Counted from the stretch's first letter, positions 24,681-33,316 are shown. The stretch: DNA of 64,000 nt from G963677445 sp963678275 (GCA_963678275.1 OY782765.1:5332001-5396000); one strand, 5' to 3'. Notes: a model not told the origin generated them from the sequence alone. Made by a program: numbers and translations.

Positions 24681-25352
24681 TCAATAAAATTTTGCTATTT
24701 CATTGAGGGGTTTTTTCTTTATATCGGGCACATTGGTGTTTTCTTCGGGGAAACCGGTGACGATTACCATCCAGGGTTTTTCATTATCGGGGCGGCCGAG
24801 AATTTTATTTAGAAATCCCATGGGACTCGGGGTATAGGTCAGGCATGCGAGTCCCGCGTTATGTAATGCCGAAACAAGAAAACCGGCCGCGAGTCCCACA
24901 GATTCTTTTGTATAATAAAATTTCTTTTTTTCGCCCGATTCCGTAATTCCATATTTTTTTTCGAAAATAACAATCAGGCAGGGAGCTTTTTCGAGGAAAG
25001 GTTTTGAATCGCCGGTGCCGAGGGGAGCCAGGTCATTAAGCCACTCATCGGGAGCTTTGCTGTTATAAAATTCCCGTTCCTGCTTTTCAGCCTCCCGTCG
25101 GATGGCGGATTTTATTTCCGGATCGGTAACCGCGGCAAAAAACCAGGGCTGCATATTGGCGCCGCTCGGGGCCGAACCGGCGGTAATAAGTATATTTTCC
25201 AATACTTCCGCCGGGATTACCCTCGATGAGAAATTTCTGACCGTCCGGCGCGTTTTCATTAAATCAGCGAAAGCTTTGGATTTATCAATTAATTGTTCAT
25301 CAGAGGCAGTGTAATCAAACTGAAGCGGGATAAAAGGATATTTGTCATTCAT
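24681..25352 (-). CDS. Nitroreductase-family flavoprotein, iodotyrosine deiodinase-like
   Basis: 223 residues, FMN-dependent nitroreductase fold. FMN-binding TRRTVRNFSSR (about 34-44) and AGSAPSGANMQPWFF are clear. The active-site lid has E-X3-Y (EREFY) and a downstream Lys (GTGDSKPFLEKAP), matching the Glu-Tyr-Lys triad that grips the zwitterion of halotyrosine in iodotyrosine deiodinase. ESVGLAAGFLVSALHNAGL and TPSPMGFL complete the subgroup signature. Bacterial homologues can dehalogenate halotyrosines with reduced flavin; the natural substrate is unknown. It is a single gene facing away from the cytochrome operon. Confidence 0.82.
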   Translation of the reverse strand: MNDKYPFIPLQFDYTASDEQLIDKSKAFADLMKTRRTVRNFSSRVIPAEVLENILITAGSAPSGANMQPWFFAAVTDPEIKSAIRREAEKQEREFYNSKAPDEWLNDLAPLGTGDSKPFLEKAPCLIVIFEKKYGITESGEKKKFYYTKESVGLAAGFLVSALHNAGLACLTYTPSPMGFLNKILGRPDNEKPWMVIVTGFPEENTNVPDIKKKPLNEIAKFY

Positions 25353-25651
25353 AAAATATTTTTTGGATTATTTATCGATTTTTTGTTTAAATTAAAGTAA
25401 ATACTTCTTATCTTGCAAGAGAATAATAGGACATTAATGTTTTATAGTACTAAATAAATGCTGAATCCAGGCGATAATTGGATGGTGAAATCGACAATTT
25501 GAGCTAATAATCAACTTTTCTAATTCGTTGGCAGGTCAGCAATAATATTTTACAGTATAAAATATGTTTCTCATCATTCTTTAAATATGACAAAATATGT
25601 TTTTTATCTGCTTAATAACTTTAAAAACCCAAAATAAAATACGGGGGAATT
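25353..25651. other. AT-rich divergent leader
   Basis: 299 bases between the flavoprotein and the cytochrome operon, strongly AT-rich. TTGGCAGG at 25528-25535 looks like a -24 box, but no GC lies at the required distance, so a sigma-54 promoter is not called. Confidence 0.4.
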
Positions 25652-26209
25652 ATGCTTAAAAGATTCGCAGTTCCGGTAATATTCTTAATTTCTTTGTCAT
25701 TTATGGCATTTTATTCCACAGGCGATAAAGCTCATGGTTATATAGGAGTAAAAAAATGTGGAATGTGTCATAAAAAAGATAAAGATGGCGCGCAGTTGAA
25801 AGTATGGGAAAAAAGCGCGCATGCCAACGCCTTTAAAACACTGAAGAGCAAAGAATCGGATAAGATAGCCGCCGAGGCAGGATATACAACTCCGGCCGCG
25901 GAAACCGAAGCCTGCCTGAAATGCCATGCTTCAGGTTATAATGCCGCTAAAGAACTTATCGGTAAAAAATTCGATGTCGCCGATGGTGTTCAGTGCGAAA
26001 CCTGTCATGGCCCGGGAGAAGATTACAAATCGATGAAAATAATGAAAGACCGTAAAAAATCGATTGAAAACGGTCTGCATGCCTGGGAAAATGAAAAAGA
26101 AATTGAAGAAATGTGCAAAACATGCCACAATCCGGAAAGCCCCACATACAAGGAATTTGATTTCAAAAAACGTTATGAAGAGATCAGACATAATATTCCT
26201 GGAAAATAA
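25652..26209 (+). CDS. Tetraheme c-type cytochrome, cytochrome c554-like
   Basis: 185 residues with an N-terminal signal peptide (about 1-22) and four CXXCH heme sites: CGMCH, CLKCH, CETCH and CKTCH. GYIGVKKCGMCH and GVQCETCHGPGEDY match the cytochrome c554/multiheme family seen next to porins in dissimilatory metal reducers. It should be periplasmic and pass electrons toward the outer-membrane conduit encoded next. First gene of a four-gene operon with a 19-base gap to the porin. A GGGGGAA site lies before the ATG. Confidence 0.87.
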   Translation: MLKRFAVPVIFLISLSFMAFYSTGDKAHGYIGVKKCGMCHKKDKDGAQLKVWEKSAHANAFKTLKSKESDKIAAEAGYTTPAAETEACLKCHASGYNAAKELIGKKFDVADGVQCETCHGPGEDYKSMKIMKDRKKSIENGLHAWENEKEIEEMCKTCHNPESPTYKEFDFKKRYEEIRHNIPGK

Positions 26210-26228
26210 TCATAAGGCGTAAGGCAAT

Positions 26229-27491
26229 ATGAAAAAAATTTTATTGATAGTTCTGTTGGCGCCGGTGATTATCGCCGGCCAGAACTTAAAAGGAAGATTT
26301 TCCTCCTCCCTTTATACTTTTGAGCGTTATCAGTCGGCCGATGAATCGGAGATGTATATCCGTGGTTTCCAGGCCTTGTCACTGAAGTTTTCGAAGGAAA
26401 ATATATCGGTGAAAACAAGGCTCAATCTCGAGACCAATTTTTCCAATACACTTGATAACGATCCCAGGTTAAGATTTTATAACCTTTATCTTGAATGGAG
26501 GAAAATCGCGGGCGTCGGCACAATAAAAATAGGTCGTCAGCCTCTTTATAACCTGGTGGCAGGTGGTATCTTCGATGGTATCAGCATGAAAGTGAAGAAT
26601 AAATCATTCACTGTAAAAGGATTTTACGGCGGTAATGTGCCTGCATACCAGAAACTGGAAATTACCGACAAATGGAACGAGGATTTTGTCCTGGGCGGTA
26701 AAATATCCACAACAGCGTTAAAGAACTTCCGGTTTGCCCTTGGCTACATCAATAAGAATTTCAAATCGGAAAATTATATGGCCGACAGGCTGGACGCGGA
26801 CCTTAATCCCATCCAGGTTCTTATTGAAAGAAATTCGATGCAGTTTCAGTATGTTTCTGCCGAAGCCTCATATAACAGGCAGGATCAGGCGGATGTAAAC
26901 ACAAAAGTTTATTATGACCTGAACTTTTACAAAGTTTCTAAATTTGAACTCGGTTCAAGATTTGCCGCTACCGAAAAACTCGGCGTTTCAGTTTATTATA
27001 ATTACCGCGCGCCAAAGCTTCGATATAACTCAATATTCGCGGTCTTCGATTATGGCAACACCCAGGAAATCGAAGGTGGGCTGGATTATAAAGTAAATAA
27101 AACACTGAGCTTCTTCGGCAAGTTTGGCAATGTTACATATGAAGATGAAAATTCGCAGAGAATAACCGCCGGTGTGAATACCTGCATGGGATCATTAAGC
27201 TACAGGAAAACACTGGGTTACGCTGGTGAGCTGGACGCTTTTTCACTTTACACCTCGCGCAGTTATCTTGAAGGACAGGTTACCCCCTCGGTCGGATTTT
27301 CTTATACCAGCTATAAACTCTCGCCCGAAGATGACAGCAACAGTCTGATTACATTGCTTGCCGGTGTAAATTACCGGCCAATGCGCGCGATGTCATTCGA
27401 TTTGCAGGCGCAATATCTTAACAATAAAATCTACCAGAACGACATGAGGATTTTATTCAAATTCAATCATTGGTTTAACACTAATTTCTAA
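26229..27491 (+). CDS. Outer-membrane beta-barrel (porin-like) of a porin-cytochrome locus
   Basis: 420 residues with a signal peptide ending near IIAGQ (17-18), then alternating polar/hydrophobic strands throughout, aromatic girdle residues and a terminal Phe (HWFNTNF), the typical last strand of an outer-membrane barrel. Phrases such as FYNLYLEWRKIAG and IKIGRQPLYNLVAGGIFDG recur in porins encoded with multiheme cytochromes. It is shorter than MtrB-type barrels. Flanked on both sides by cytochromes, it is likely the sheath or channel that lets heme proteins cross the outer membrane; this is inferred from context. Confidence 0.75.
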   Translation: MKKILLIVLLAPVIIAGQNLKGRFSSSLYTFERYQSADESEMYIRGFQALSLKFSKENISVKTRLNLETNFSNTLDNDPRLRFYNLYLEWRKIAGVGTIKIGRQPLYNLVAGGIFDGISMKVKNKSFTVKGFYGGNVPAYQKLEITDKWNEDFVLGGKISTTALKNFRFALGYINKNFKSENYMADRLDADLNPIQVLIERNSMQFQYVSAEASYNRQDQADVNTKVYYDLNFYKVSKFELGSRFAATEKLGVSVYYNYRAPKLRYNSIFAVFDYGNTQEIEGGLDYKVNKTLSFFGKFGNVTYEDENSQRITAGVNTCMGSLSYRKTLGYAGELDAFSLYTSRSYLEGQVTPSVGFSYTSYKLSPEDDSNSLITLLAGVNYRPMRAMSFDLQAQYLNNKIYQNDMRILFKFNHWFNTNF

Positions 27492-27499
27492 GAGAAGTT

Positions 27500-28717
27500 A
27501 TGAGACACCTGACAACATATATATTGATAATTTTCCTCGCCCTTATTTATTTTCTCTTCGCAGGATTTTATCCTCCTGTATCAGATGGTGATTATAAAAG
27601 CAACAGGGAAATTATAAAATTTTCACATGAACTTCATGTTGAGGCAGCAGAATGCGCGTCTTGTCATACCGGTGTAGCCGAAAGTGAAAGCCTTGGTGAT
27701 CGACTTCTTCCGGAAAAAGATAATTGCGCTGAATGCCACGATGTGGAAGATGATGAAAACTGTGAACTTTGTCATTACGAAGATGTTTATGAAGCTCTGA
27801 TTAAAAAGCCTTCATCTCTGATATTCAATCACAGAAAACATCTGAACGGGGATGAGGAACTTTGCACAGAATGCCATACGGGTCTTGATGAAGTTGAGTA
27901 CTCGCTCGACGCCCCGGGCGCCAATCCCCCGATGATAAAGTGTTATAGCTGCCATAGTGAAGATGGAATTGCCGCTATGGAATGTGAAGTCTGCCACATA
28001 AGCACAAATGACCTTGTGCCGGCAGATCACAAAACAGTTTCATTTTTTGATAATCATAAATATTCCTGGCAAAAAAAGGATGCCGAATGCGCGATGTGTC
28101 ATGACAACGATTTTTGTGAAGCATGTCATATAGCGACAACAGGCATCGATGAAATAAACATTGAAACAGACTTTTACACTCCCTATTCACCCCACACCTA
28201 TATTGATGGATCGAAGCAGATGGTTATTACCAGGGTTCACAGCATCGATTACCGGTTTACACATGGTATCGACGCGAAGATGAAAGCATCGGAATGCCGC
28301 ACATGCCATCAGACGGAAACTTACTGCGTTACCTGTCATGAGTATGATAATGGTGACTACGGCCTGGATGGGGGAATAATTCCATCATCGCATTCGTCAA
28401 CCAACTTCCTGACAATAGGTGTTGGCAGCGGCGGCGGCGAACATGCCACTCTCGCTAAAAGAGATATCGAACAGTGCGCCTCCTGTCATGATACCGAAGG
28501 AGCCGACCCGGCCTGTATCTTATGTCATGCCGACCCGGATGGTATTGAAGGCACAAATCCCAAGACTCACAAGAGTGGATTTATGGAAGATAATGAACAT
28601 GGCGACTGGCACGACGATATGGGATCGGTCTGTTATAATTGTCATACAGATGTTAATGCCCGGCCATCAGGCGCCGCGGGAATGGGATTCTGCGGTTACT
28701 GCCATGGAGCTAAATAA
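27500..28717 (+). CDS. Fourteen-heme c-type cytochrome
   Basis: 405 residues, 14 CXXCH motifs in order: CASCH, CAECH, CELCH, CTECH, CYSCH, CEVCH, CAMCH, CEACH, CRTCH, CVTCH, CASCH, CILCH, CYNCH, CGYCH. Many other His residues are available as distal ligands (for example FSHELH, FNHRKH). The N-terminus is a signal peptide or uncleaved anchor (about 5-24). A heme every 29 residues on average makes a wire-like protein. It starts 8 bases after the porin and is followed by a heme lipoprotein, so it probably fills or caps the porin conduit. Confidence 0.88.
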   Translation: MRHLTTYILIIFLALIYFLFAGFYPPVSDGDYKSNREIIKFSHELHVEAAECASCHTGVAESESLGDRLLPEKDNCAECHDVEDDENCELCHYEDVYEALIKKPSSLIFNHRKHLNGDEELCTECHTGLDEVEYSLDAPGANPPMIKCYSCHSEDGIAAMECEVCHISTNDLVPADHKTVSFFDNHKYSWQKKDAECAMCHDNDFCEACHIATTGIDEINIETDFYTPYSPHTYIDGSKQMVITRVHSIDYRFTHGIDAKMKASECRTCHQTETYCVTCHEYDNGDYGLDGGIIPSSHSSTNFLTIGVGSGGGEHATLAKRDIEQCASCHDTEGADPACILCHADPDGIEGTNPKTHKSGFMEDNEHGDWHDDMGSVCYNCHTDVNARPSGAAGMGFCGYCHGAK

Positions 28718-28737
28718 TTAAATTTTACAGGAAAGTT

Positions 28738-29787
28738 ATGAAACTTGCAATAAAATATATTACAACACTGATTGTTCTGATGTTTTTTGCATTTGCCTGC
28801 AGCGATATAGAAGAAAACCTGGCGCCGCAGGCTGAAGTGAACATTCATAAAGAAGGAATTAGTGATCCCGCTTCTCCGAATTTTCATGGCAGGCTTCTTG
28901 GCGCTACCGGTTTTAACGGCTGCAGCCAGTGTCACGCTTCCGATTTATCGGGGGGAGTAACAGGTTCGGCTTGTAATACAACCGATTGTCATCCTTCAAT
29001 AGATGTTCACCAGACCGGAATACTCGATCCTTCTTCCACAGCGTTCCACGCTAAATATATCAAGGGAATAAACTGGGAGCTTGATCAGTGCGCGACCTGT
29101 CACGGAACAGATTACGGCGGCGGATATTCGGCCGGAGGATGTAATACAACAGGATGTCATACTGCTGCCGAGGGTCCGGAAGCATGCAATACATGCCATG
29201 GCGACCCGTCCGATCAGGCAATGATCGCGCCTCCGCAGGACTTGCTGGATAACAGTGAAGGAACAATCGGAATAGGCGCGCATACCGCGCATCTGACAGA
29301 TGCTGCCATCAGTGATAATGTTGCCTGTATTGAATGCCATACAGTTCCTTCCTCGCTTAATTCTCCGGGGCATCTGGACGCGACAGCCGGAGCTGAATTA
29401 ATATTCGGAACTCTTTCAACCACTGTAACAAACGTTGAAGGCACACAATATTATGATTCGGACCGTGGGCTTTTTTCTCCCGCGCCGGCTTATGATATGG
29501 CAACCGGAACATGTTCGGGAAGTTACTGCCACGGTAATTTCAAGAATGGCAACACCGATAATGTAGTATCCTGGACAGCCGGAAGCGACGGCGCCAAATG
29601 CGGAAGCTGCCATGGTGATCCCGATACCGGCGATCCTCTTCCGGGCGGAAGCCATTTCCAGGTGGCAACATGCGAAAGCTGCCATGCGGCAGTAGTAACC
29701 AGGGGAGCTGACGGGCTCGAATTTGTTGCTCCCGAAAAACATATCAATGGAAAACTTAACGTATTCGGAACCGAAATAGATTACTAA
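28738..29787 (+). CDS. Multiheme lipoprotein with CXXCH and CX4CH motifs
   Basis: 349 residues. The lipobox FAFAC puts the lipidated Cys at about residue 21. Six classical sites (CSQCH, CATCH, CNTCH, CIECH, CGSCH, CESCH) alternate with three CX4CH motifs (CNTTDCH, CNTTGCH, CSGSYCH), so up to nine hemes. The mix matches the CxxxxCH...CXXCH repeat family first described in Geobacter. Two internal repeats each pair a CX2CH with a CNTT(D/G)CH. It is a plausible outer-surface terminal reductase. A strong hairpin follows the stop. Confidence 0.85.
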   Translation: MKLAIKYITTLIVLMFFAFACSDIEENLAPQAEVNIHKEGISDPASPNFHGRLLGATGFNGCSQCHASDLSGGVTGSACNTTDCHPSIDVHQTGILDPSSTAFHAKYIKGINWELDQCATCHGTDYGGGYSAGGCNTTGCHTAAEGPEACNTCHGDPSDQAMIAPPQDLLDNSEGTIGIGAHTAHLTDAAISDNVACIECHTVPSSLNSPGHLDATAGAELIFGTLSTTVTNVEGTQYYDSDRGLFSPAPAYDMATGTCSGSYCHGNFKNGNTDNVVSWTAGSDGAKCGSCHGDPDTGDPLPGGSHFQVATCESCHAAVVTRGADGLEFVAPEKHINGKLNVFGTEIDY

Positions 29788-29797
29788 CTGTTTTTTA

Positions 29798-29823
29798 CAG
29801 ACAGGCCTTATCAGGCCTGTCTG
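29798..29823 (+). terminator. Intrinsic-type hairpin after the cytochrome operon
   Basis: Perfect 10-bp stem CAGACAGGCC / GGCCTGTCTG with a 6-base loop (29808-29813), starting 11 bases after the lipoprotein stop. The downstream sequence ATTCTTAAAA is a weak U-tract; a run of six T lies before the stem, so it may also work on the other strand. It separates the conduit genes from the regulator. Confidence 0.7.
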
Positions 29824-29854
29824 ATTCTTAAAACAAAGCGGGAACTCAGAATCT

Positions 29855-31201
29855 ATGCCTTTTCGGGAACATAACAGAGACGACATACTTGATTCGCTCG
29901 GTGAAGGAGTTTTTACGGTTGATAAAGATTTCAGAATCAACTTTTTTAACCGCGCCGCTGAAAAGATAACAGGAATTAAGAGGGAAGAAGTTTTAGGCAG
30001 CTTTTGCAAACACGTTTTCAGATCCGATCTTTGTTATTCAAGTTGTCCGATAGCGAATGTGCTCGAATCGGGTAAAAACATTTATGATTATGAATCCAGA
30101 ATTCCATGCAAAAATGGTGAGCGAAAACCGATTAAACTAAACGCGGCAATTCTGAGAAGCAATGATGACCAGCAGGAGCCTTACGGAGGAATCATCTCTT
30201 TCAGGGATATGTCGGAATTTGAACGAATAGGGGAAAGGCTTGAGAAAGAAACACAGTTTAACGGTATAATAGGCCACAGCAAGGAAATGCAGTCTATCTT
30301 CAAACTTATCAGGGAAGTTGCCGATTCGGGAGCGCCGGTATTTATAAAAGGGGAGTCGGGAACCGGAAAGGAGATGGTCGCAAACGCGCTTGTTAAGGAA
30401 GGCAACAGGGCCGATAAACCATTTGTGAAGATAAACTGTTCGGTTTTTCCCTCCCATCTGCTCGGCAGTGAACTTTTCGGTCATATCAAAGGGGCTTTCA
30501 CAGACGCAATCTGCGACAGAAAAGGACGTTTTGAGGTTGCGGACAAGGGAACCTTGTTCCTCGATGAAGTTGCCGAGATGCCGCTTCAGATGCAGATTCA
30601 GCTATTAAGAGTTCTCCAGGAAGGCACATTTGAGAGAATAGGTGAATCTGTAACCAGAAAAGTTGATGTAAGGGTAATTGCCGCGACAAATATTGATATC
30701 TCAAAAGCTTTGACCGAAGGCAAATTCCGGGAAGACCTGTATTACCGGATGAATGTTATTCCCATTGAAGTTCCGCCCCTGAGGGAAAGGCAGGAGGATA
30801 TTATTCCCCTTGTAAATCATTTCCTGAAAAAATTCTCGATGGTATATAAAAAGGAAATCAGCGAATTCGACCACTCCTGCGCCGATAAGATAATGAGTTA
30901 CAAATGGCCGGGAAACGTAAGAGAACTGGAAAACGCCATTGAATACGCTTTCGTAAGAACAAACAGCAACACTAAAATAACCTGCGATAAACTGCCCGAT
31001 GTTGTAATAGCGGGTCAGGCAAAAATCAAAAGCTTTCCTGTTGGAACCGACCTGCTTGATAATGAAAAAATTCAGCTTATCACAATTCTTAACAGGCACA
31101 GCGGAAACAGAACACACGCCGCTAAAGAGCTTGGAATAGGGCGGACAACTTTATGGCGCAAGTTAAAAAAATATGGGCTGCTGGAAGAAAGTGTTTCATA
31201 G
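29855..31201 (+). CDS. PAS-domain sigma-54-dependent activator with GAFTDA loop
   Basis: 448 residues. A PAS domain (about 8-125) contains clustered cysteines (Cys51, Cys60, Cys64) in the CKHVF...DLCYSSC pattern common in redox- or metal-sensing PAS domains. The AAA+ domain has Walker A GESGTGKE (166-173), GAFTDA (213-218) and TLFLDEVAEMP (233-243). The C-terminus is a Fis helix-turn-helix (THAAKELGIGRTTLWRKLKK). The sigma-54-contacting loop has Asp in place of the second Gly of GAFTGA, a variant seen in some active family members. It sits between two cytochrome blocks, with clustered TGTTTCA motifs and a -24/-12 promoter just after it, so it probably controls the 31.4-33.3 kb genes. Confidence 0.88.
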   Translation: MPFREHNRDDILDSLGEGVFTVDKDFRINFFNRAAEKITGIKREEVLGSFCKHVFRSDLCYSSCPIANVLESGKNIYDYESRIPCKNGERKPIKLNAAILRSNDDQQEPYGGIISFRDMSEFERIGERLEKETQFNGIIGHSKEMQSIFKLIREVADSGAPVFIKGESGTGKEMVANALVKEGNRADKPFVKINCSVFPSHLLGSELFGHIKGAFTDAICDRKGRFEVADKGTLFLDEVAEMPLQMQIQLLRVLQEGTFERIGESVTRKVDVRVIAATNIDISKALTEGKFREDLYYRMNVIPIEVPPLRERQEDIIPLVNHFLKKFSMVYKKEISEFDHSCADKIMSYKWPGNVRELENAIEYAFVRTNSNTKITCDKLPDVVIAGQAKIKSFPVGTDLLDNEKIQLITILNRHSGNRTHAAKELGIGRTTLWRKLKKYGLLEESVS

Positions 31202-31311
31202 AAGTGTTTCAGCGCTGTTTCATTTAAATTAATTGAAACACACTGTTTCACTGAACCTAACCCGTTAAAATACATTCAGTTACACATATCTTATTTAATC
31301 CGACTGTTTCA
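31192..31311. promoter_or_regulatory. Cluster of TGTTTCA sites, putative enhancer of the sigma-54 promoter
   Basis: TGTTTCA occurs at 31192-31198, 31205-31211, 31216-31222, 31244-31250 and 31305-31311, and its inverse TGAAACA at 31234-31240. 31234-31250 forms TGAAACA-CAC-TGTTTCA, a perfect inverted repeat with a 3-base centre. The cluster lies 60-180 bases upstream of the -24 box, the normal place for enhancer sites. The first copy overlaps the regulator stop codon. Confidence 0.65.
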
Positions 31312-31370
31312 TTAGCCTGGCGCGAAATTTAAAACAGGATAAATACGTACTTAATTCCAAGTTTATTTTT

Positions 31371-31386
31371 TGGCAGGGTTATTGCT
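31371..31386 (+). promoter_or_regulatory. Sigma-54 (-24/-12) promoter
   Basis: TGGCAG (31371-31376), five bases, then TTGCT (31382-31386). This gives the strict GG-N10-GC spacing and differs from TGGCAC-N5-TTGCA/T at one position. Transcription should begin near 31397, one base before the ATG at 31398, so that ATG would be leaderless; this favours ATG 31428 as the real start. Confidence 0.75.
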
Positions 31387-31397
31387 CATTACAGGGC

Positions 31398-31865
31398 ATG
31401 AGTGAAATGTTAGGAAATCAATATTTTATGGCCCGCAATTATTCGGCGGCCGAAAAGGAATTACAGAAATCTCTTGAGAAGCAGCCGGATAATAAAGCTA
31501 TCAAAAAAAAGCTTATCATCTGTTATTCGCAGTCGGGTAACGCGGTTGAAGCATTTAAGCTTTTTTATGAGCTGATTTCAGATGATATTTCATTTATCAC
31601 AAATACCGATCCGGCGCAGGATGATTGCCCCTGCCCCGAACTTGTGATACTTATTGAAAACTCAATTTCCTCTGAAAAGGCATCATTTCAACAATATATG
31701 ATGCTTGGAATGCTCTGGCTTTATTGTGACGCGAAACGCTCACTCGAAAATTTCCGGAAAGTAAGACTTAAAGGTGGAAATGATAAACGAATTGACGATG
31801 TTCTCGAAAAAATCGAGAGCTATATAAATAAGAATAACGTAACATCTTTTGCTAATAAAGTATAA
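31398..31865 (+). CDS. Small TPR-type protein, sigma-54-controlled
   Basis: Up to 155 residues, no signal peptide. Residues about 6-40 form a tetratricopeptide unit (FMARNYSAAEKELQKSLEKQPDN) with a second unit following. CPCPELV lies in the middle. The predicted sigma-54 start site at about 31397 makes ATG 31398 unlikely; ATG 31407, or better ATG 31428 (TTAGGA at 31410-31415), would give a 145- to 152-residue product. Only 12 bases separate its stop from the 8-heme cytochrome, so both are probably co-transcribed. It may be a cytoplasmic helper or adaptor; function not known. Confidence 0.75.
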   Translation: MSEMLGNQYFMARNYSAAEKELQKSLEKQPDNKAIKKKLIICYSQSGNAVEAFKLFYELISDDISFITNTDPAQDDCPCPELVILIENSISSEKASFQQYMMLGMLWLYCDAKRSLENFRKVRLKGGNDKRIDDVLEKIESYINKNNVTSFANKV

Positions 31866-31877
31866 GGAGCAATATTT

Positions 31878-33290
31878 ATGAAATTAAACAAGATACTATT
31901 TTCCATAGTGCTGGCCCTTTTCCTCGGATCGTGGCTTTATGGCCAGTCAAATTTTTCAACAAGTCTTCACGCTACCAGAGCAGGAAAGAACTACTGGTAT
32001 GGAACAGCCAACGGCGGATATGAAACGATAACGAATATTCCGATTACCGAGCTTGGCTGCGTCGAATGTCATGGGCCTACAGACGCTGACGGCAATGCTT
32101 TCCCGACCGATTATACTCCAGGCTGTGTTGACTGCCATCCAAGCAACTCAGGATTCAGCCCCGATTCATTAAGTGTTGACCAGTGCTATAGTTGCCACGG
32201 ACGTCAGAAAGCTGAAGCGTTTGTTCATAACTTTACCGATGTCCACCGCGACGCCGGTATGGTATGCTGGGATTGTCATACAAGTGACGAAATGCATGGT
32301 ACGGCAACAGTTTCCAATAATATGTTCGAGCAGCTTGATACAGACTGTTCCGACTGCCATATTGATGAGAACTCAACACCACCATTGCCAGATCACTCAG
32401 CATATGATCCGGGCGCACATGGCGGTAAAATTCACTGTCTCTCATGCCACGCGCAGTCAGTTATTTCATGTTATAACTGCCATTTCGAAAGCCAGGCTCA
32501 GGCGCATCTTAAAAGAGCAAAACAGCAGATTAAAAACTTTATGCTTCTTGGTAACAGGGTTAAGGATGGAAAGGTTTACCCGATGTCATTCCAGTCGCTT
32601 TCATGGAATGGAACAGGCTGGGTTGCCTTCGGTCCATATTCACCTCATAACGTAACAAGCGCCGGAAGAACATGCGGTGACTGTCACCAGGCTATGGGCG
32701 CCGGTGTGGCCGCGATTGAAGAATATAATGATGATGGTATCCTGCAATTCGCTTCATGGAACAGCGCTGACAGCACACTTAGCTGGGTGCAGGGTGTTGT
32801 GCCGATGCCTGAAGATTACAAACGTTCATTCAAAATTGATTTTATTCAGTATGACGGCGATGTAACTGATCCGGTTGTGGCATCAAAAAACTGGTCATTC
32901 GTAAAAGGTGACTGGGATGGACATCAGATGTATTATATTACTCCGATGACCCAGAACCAGATGGCTAAGTTAGGTTTTGATACTACACTCACAAGTGTTA
33001 AACCTGAGCTTACCGGCGAAATACCAACAGATTACACACTTTCACAGAACTATCCAAACCCGTTCAACCCTGCCACAACAATCAAATATTCAGTTCCTGA
33101 ACTGAGTAATGTTAAACTGACAGTTTACAATACTATCGGTGAAGTTGTTGAAGTGCTCGTTGACAGGGAACAGGCTAACGGTGTTTATACAGTTGAATTC
33201 AATGCCAAAGACCTTTCAAGCGGAATTTACCTCTATACCCTTAAAGCCGGAAGTTTCTCGGAAACACGCAAAATGATTCTTATGAAATAA
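31878..33290 (+). CDS. Octaheme c-type cytochrome with T9SS C-terminal sorting domain
   Basis: 470 residues. A signal peptide ends near GSWLYGQ (17-23). Eight CXXCH motifs lie between about 60 and 270: CVECH, CVDCH, CYSCH, CWDCH, CSDCH, CLSCH, CYNCH, CGDCH. A heme-free region follows, then a type A T9SS tail (about 385-470: LSQNYPNPFNPATTIKY to ETRKMILMK). This predicts heme attachment in the periplasm followed by T9SS export to the surface, making it an extracellular or surface-attached electron carrier. RBS AAGGAG precedes the ATG. Ends at a strong terminator. Confidence 0.9.
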   Translation: MKLNKILFSIVLALFLGSWLYGQSNFSTSLHATRAGKNYWYGTANGGYETITNIPITELGCVECHGPTDADGNAFPTDYTPGCVDCHPSNSGFSPDSLSVDQCYSCHGRQKAEAFVHNFTDVHRDAGMVCWDCHTSDEMHGTATVSNNMFEQLDTDCSDCHIDENSTPPLPDHSAYDPGAHGGKIHCLSCHAQSVISCYNCHFESQAQAHLKRAKQQIKNFMLLGNRVKDGKVYPMSFQSLSWNGTGWVAFGPYSPHNVTSAGRTCGDCHQAMGAGVAAIEEYNDDGILQFASWNSADSTLSWVQGVVPMPEDYKRSFKIDFIQYDGDVTDPVVASKNWSFVKGDWDGHQMYYITPMTQNQMAKLGFDTTLTSVKPELTGEIPTDYTLSQNYPNPFNPATTIKYSVPELSNVKLTVYNTIGEVVEVLVDREQANGVYTVEFNAKDLSSGIYLYTLKAGSFSETRKMILMK

Positions 33291-33316
33291 ATTTCCACGA
33301 TCTCCCATTGAATGTT

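Noticed and set aside
25528..25545. Sigma-54 promoter before the tetraheme cytochrome (TTGGCAGG)
   Set aside because: No GC at the fixed 10-base distance; only a -24 half is present.
28419..28721. 100-codon plus-strand frame inside the 14-heme gene
   Set aside because: Out of frame with a gene that has fourteen CXXCH motifs; a shadow.
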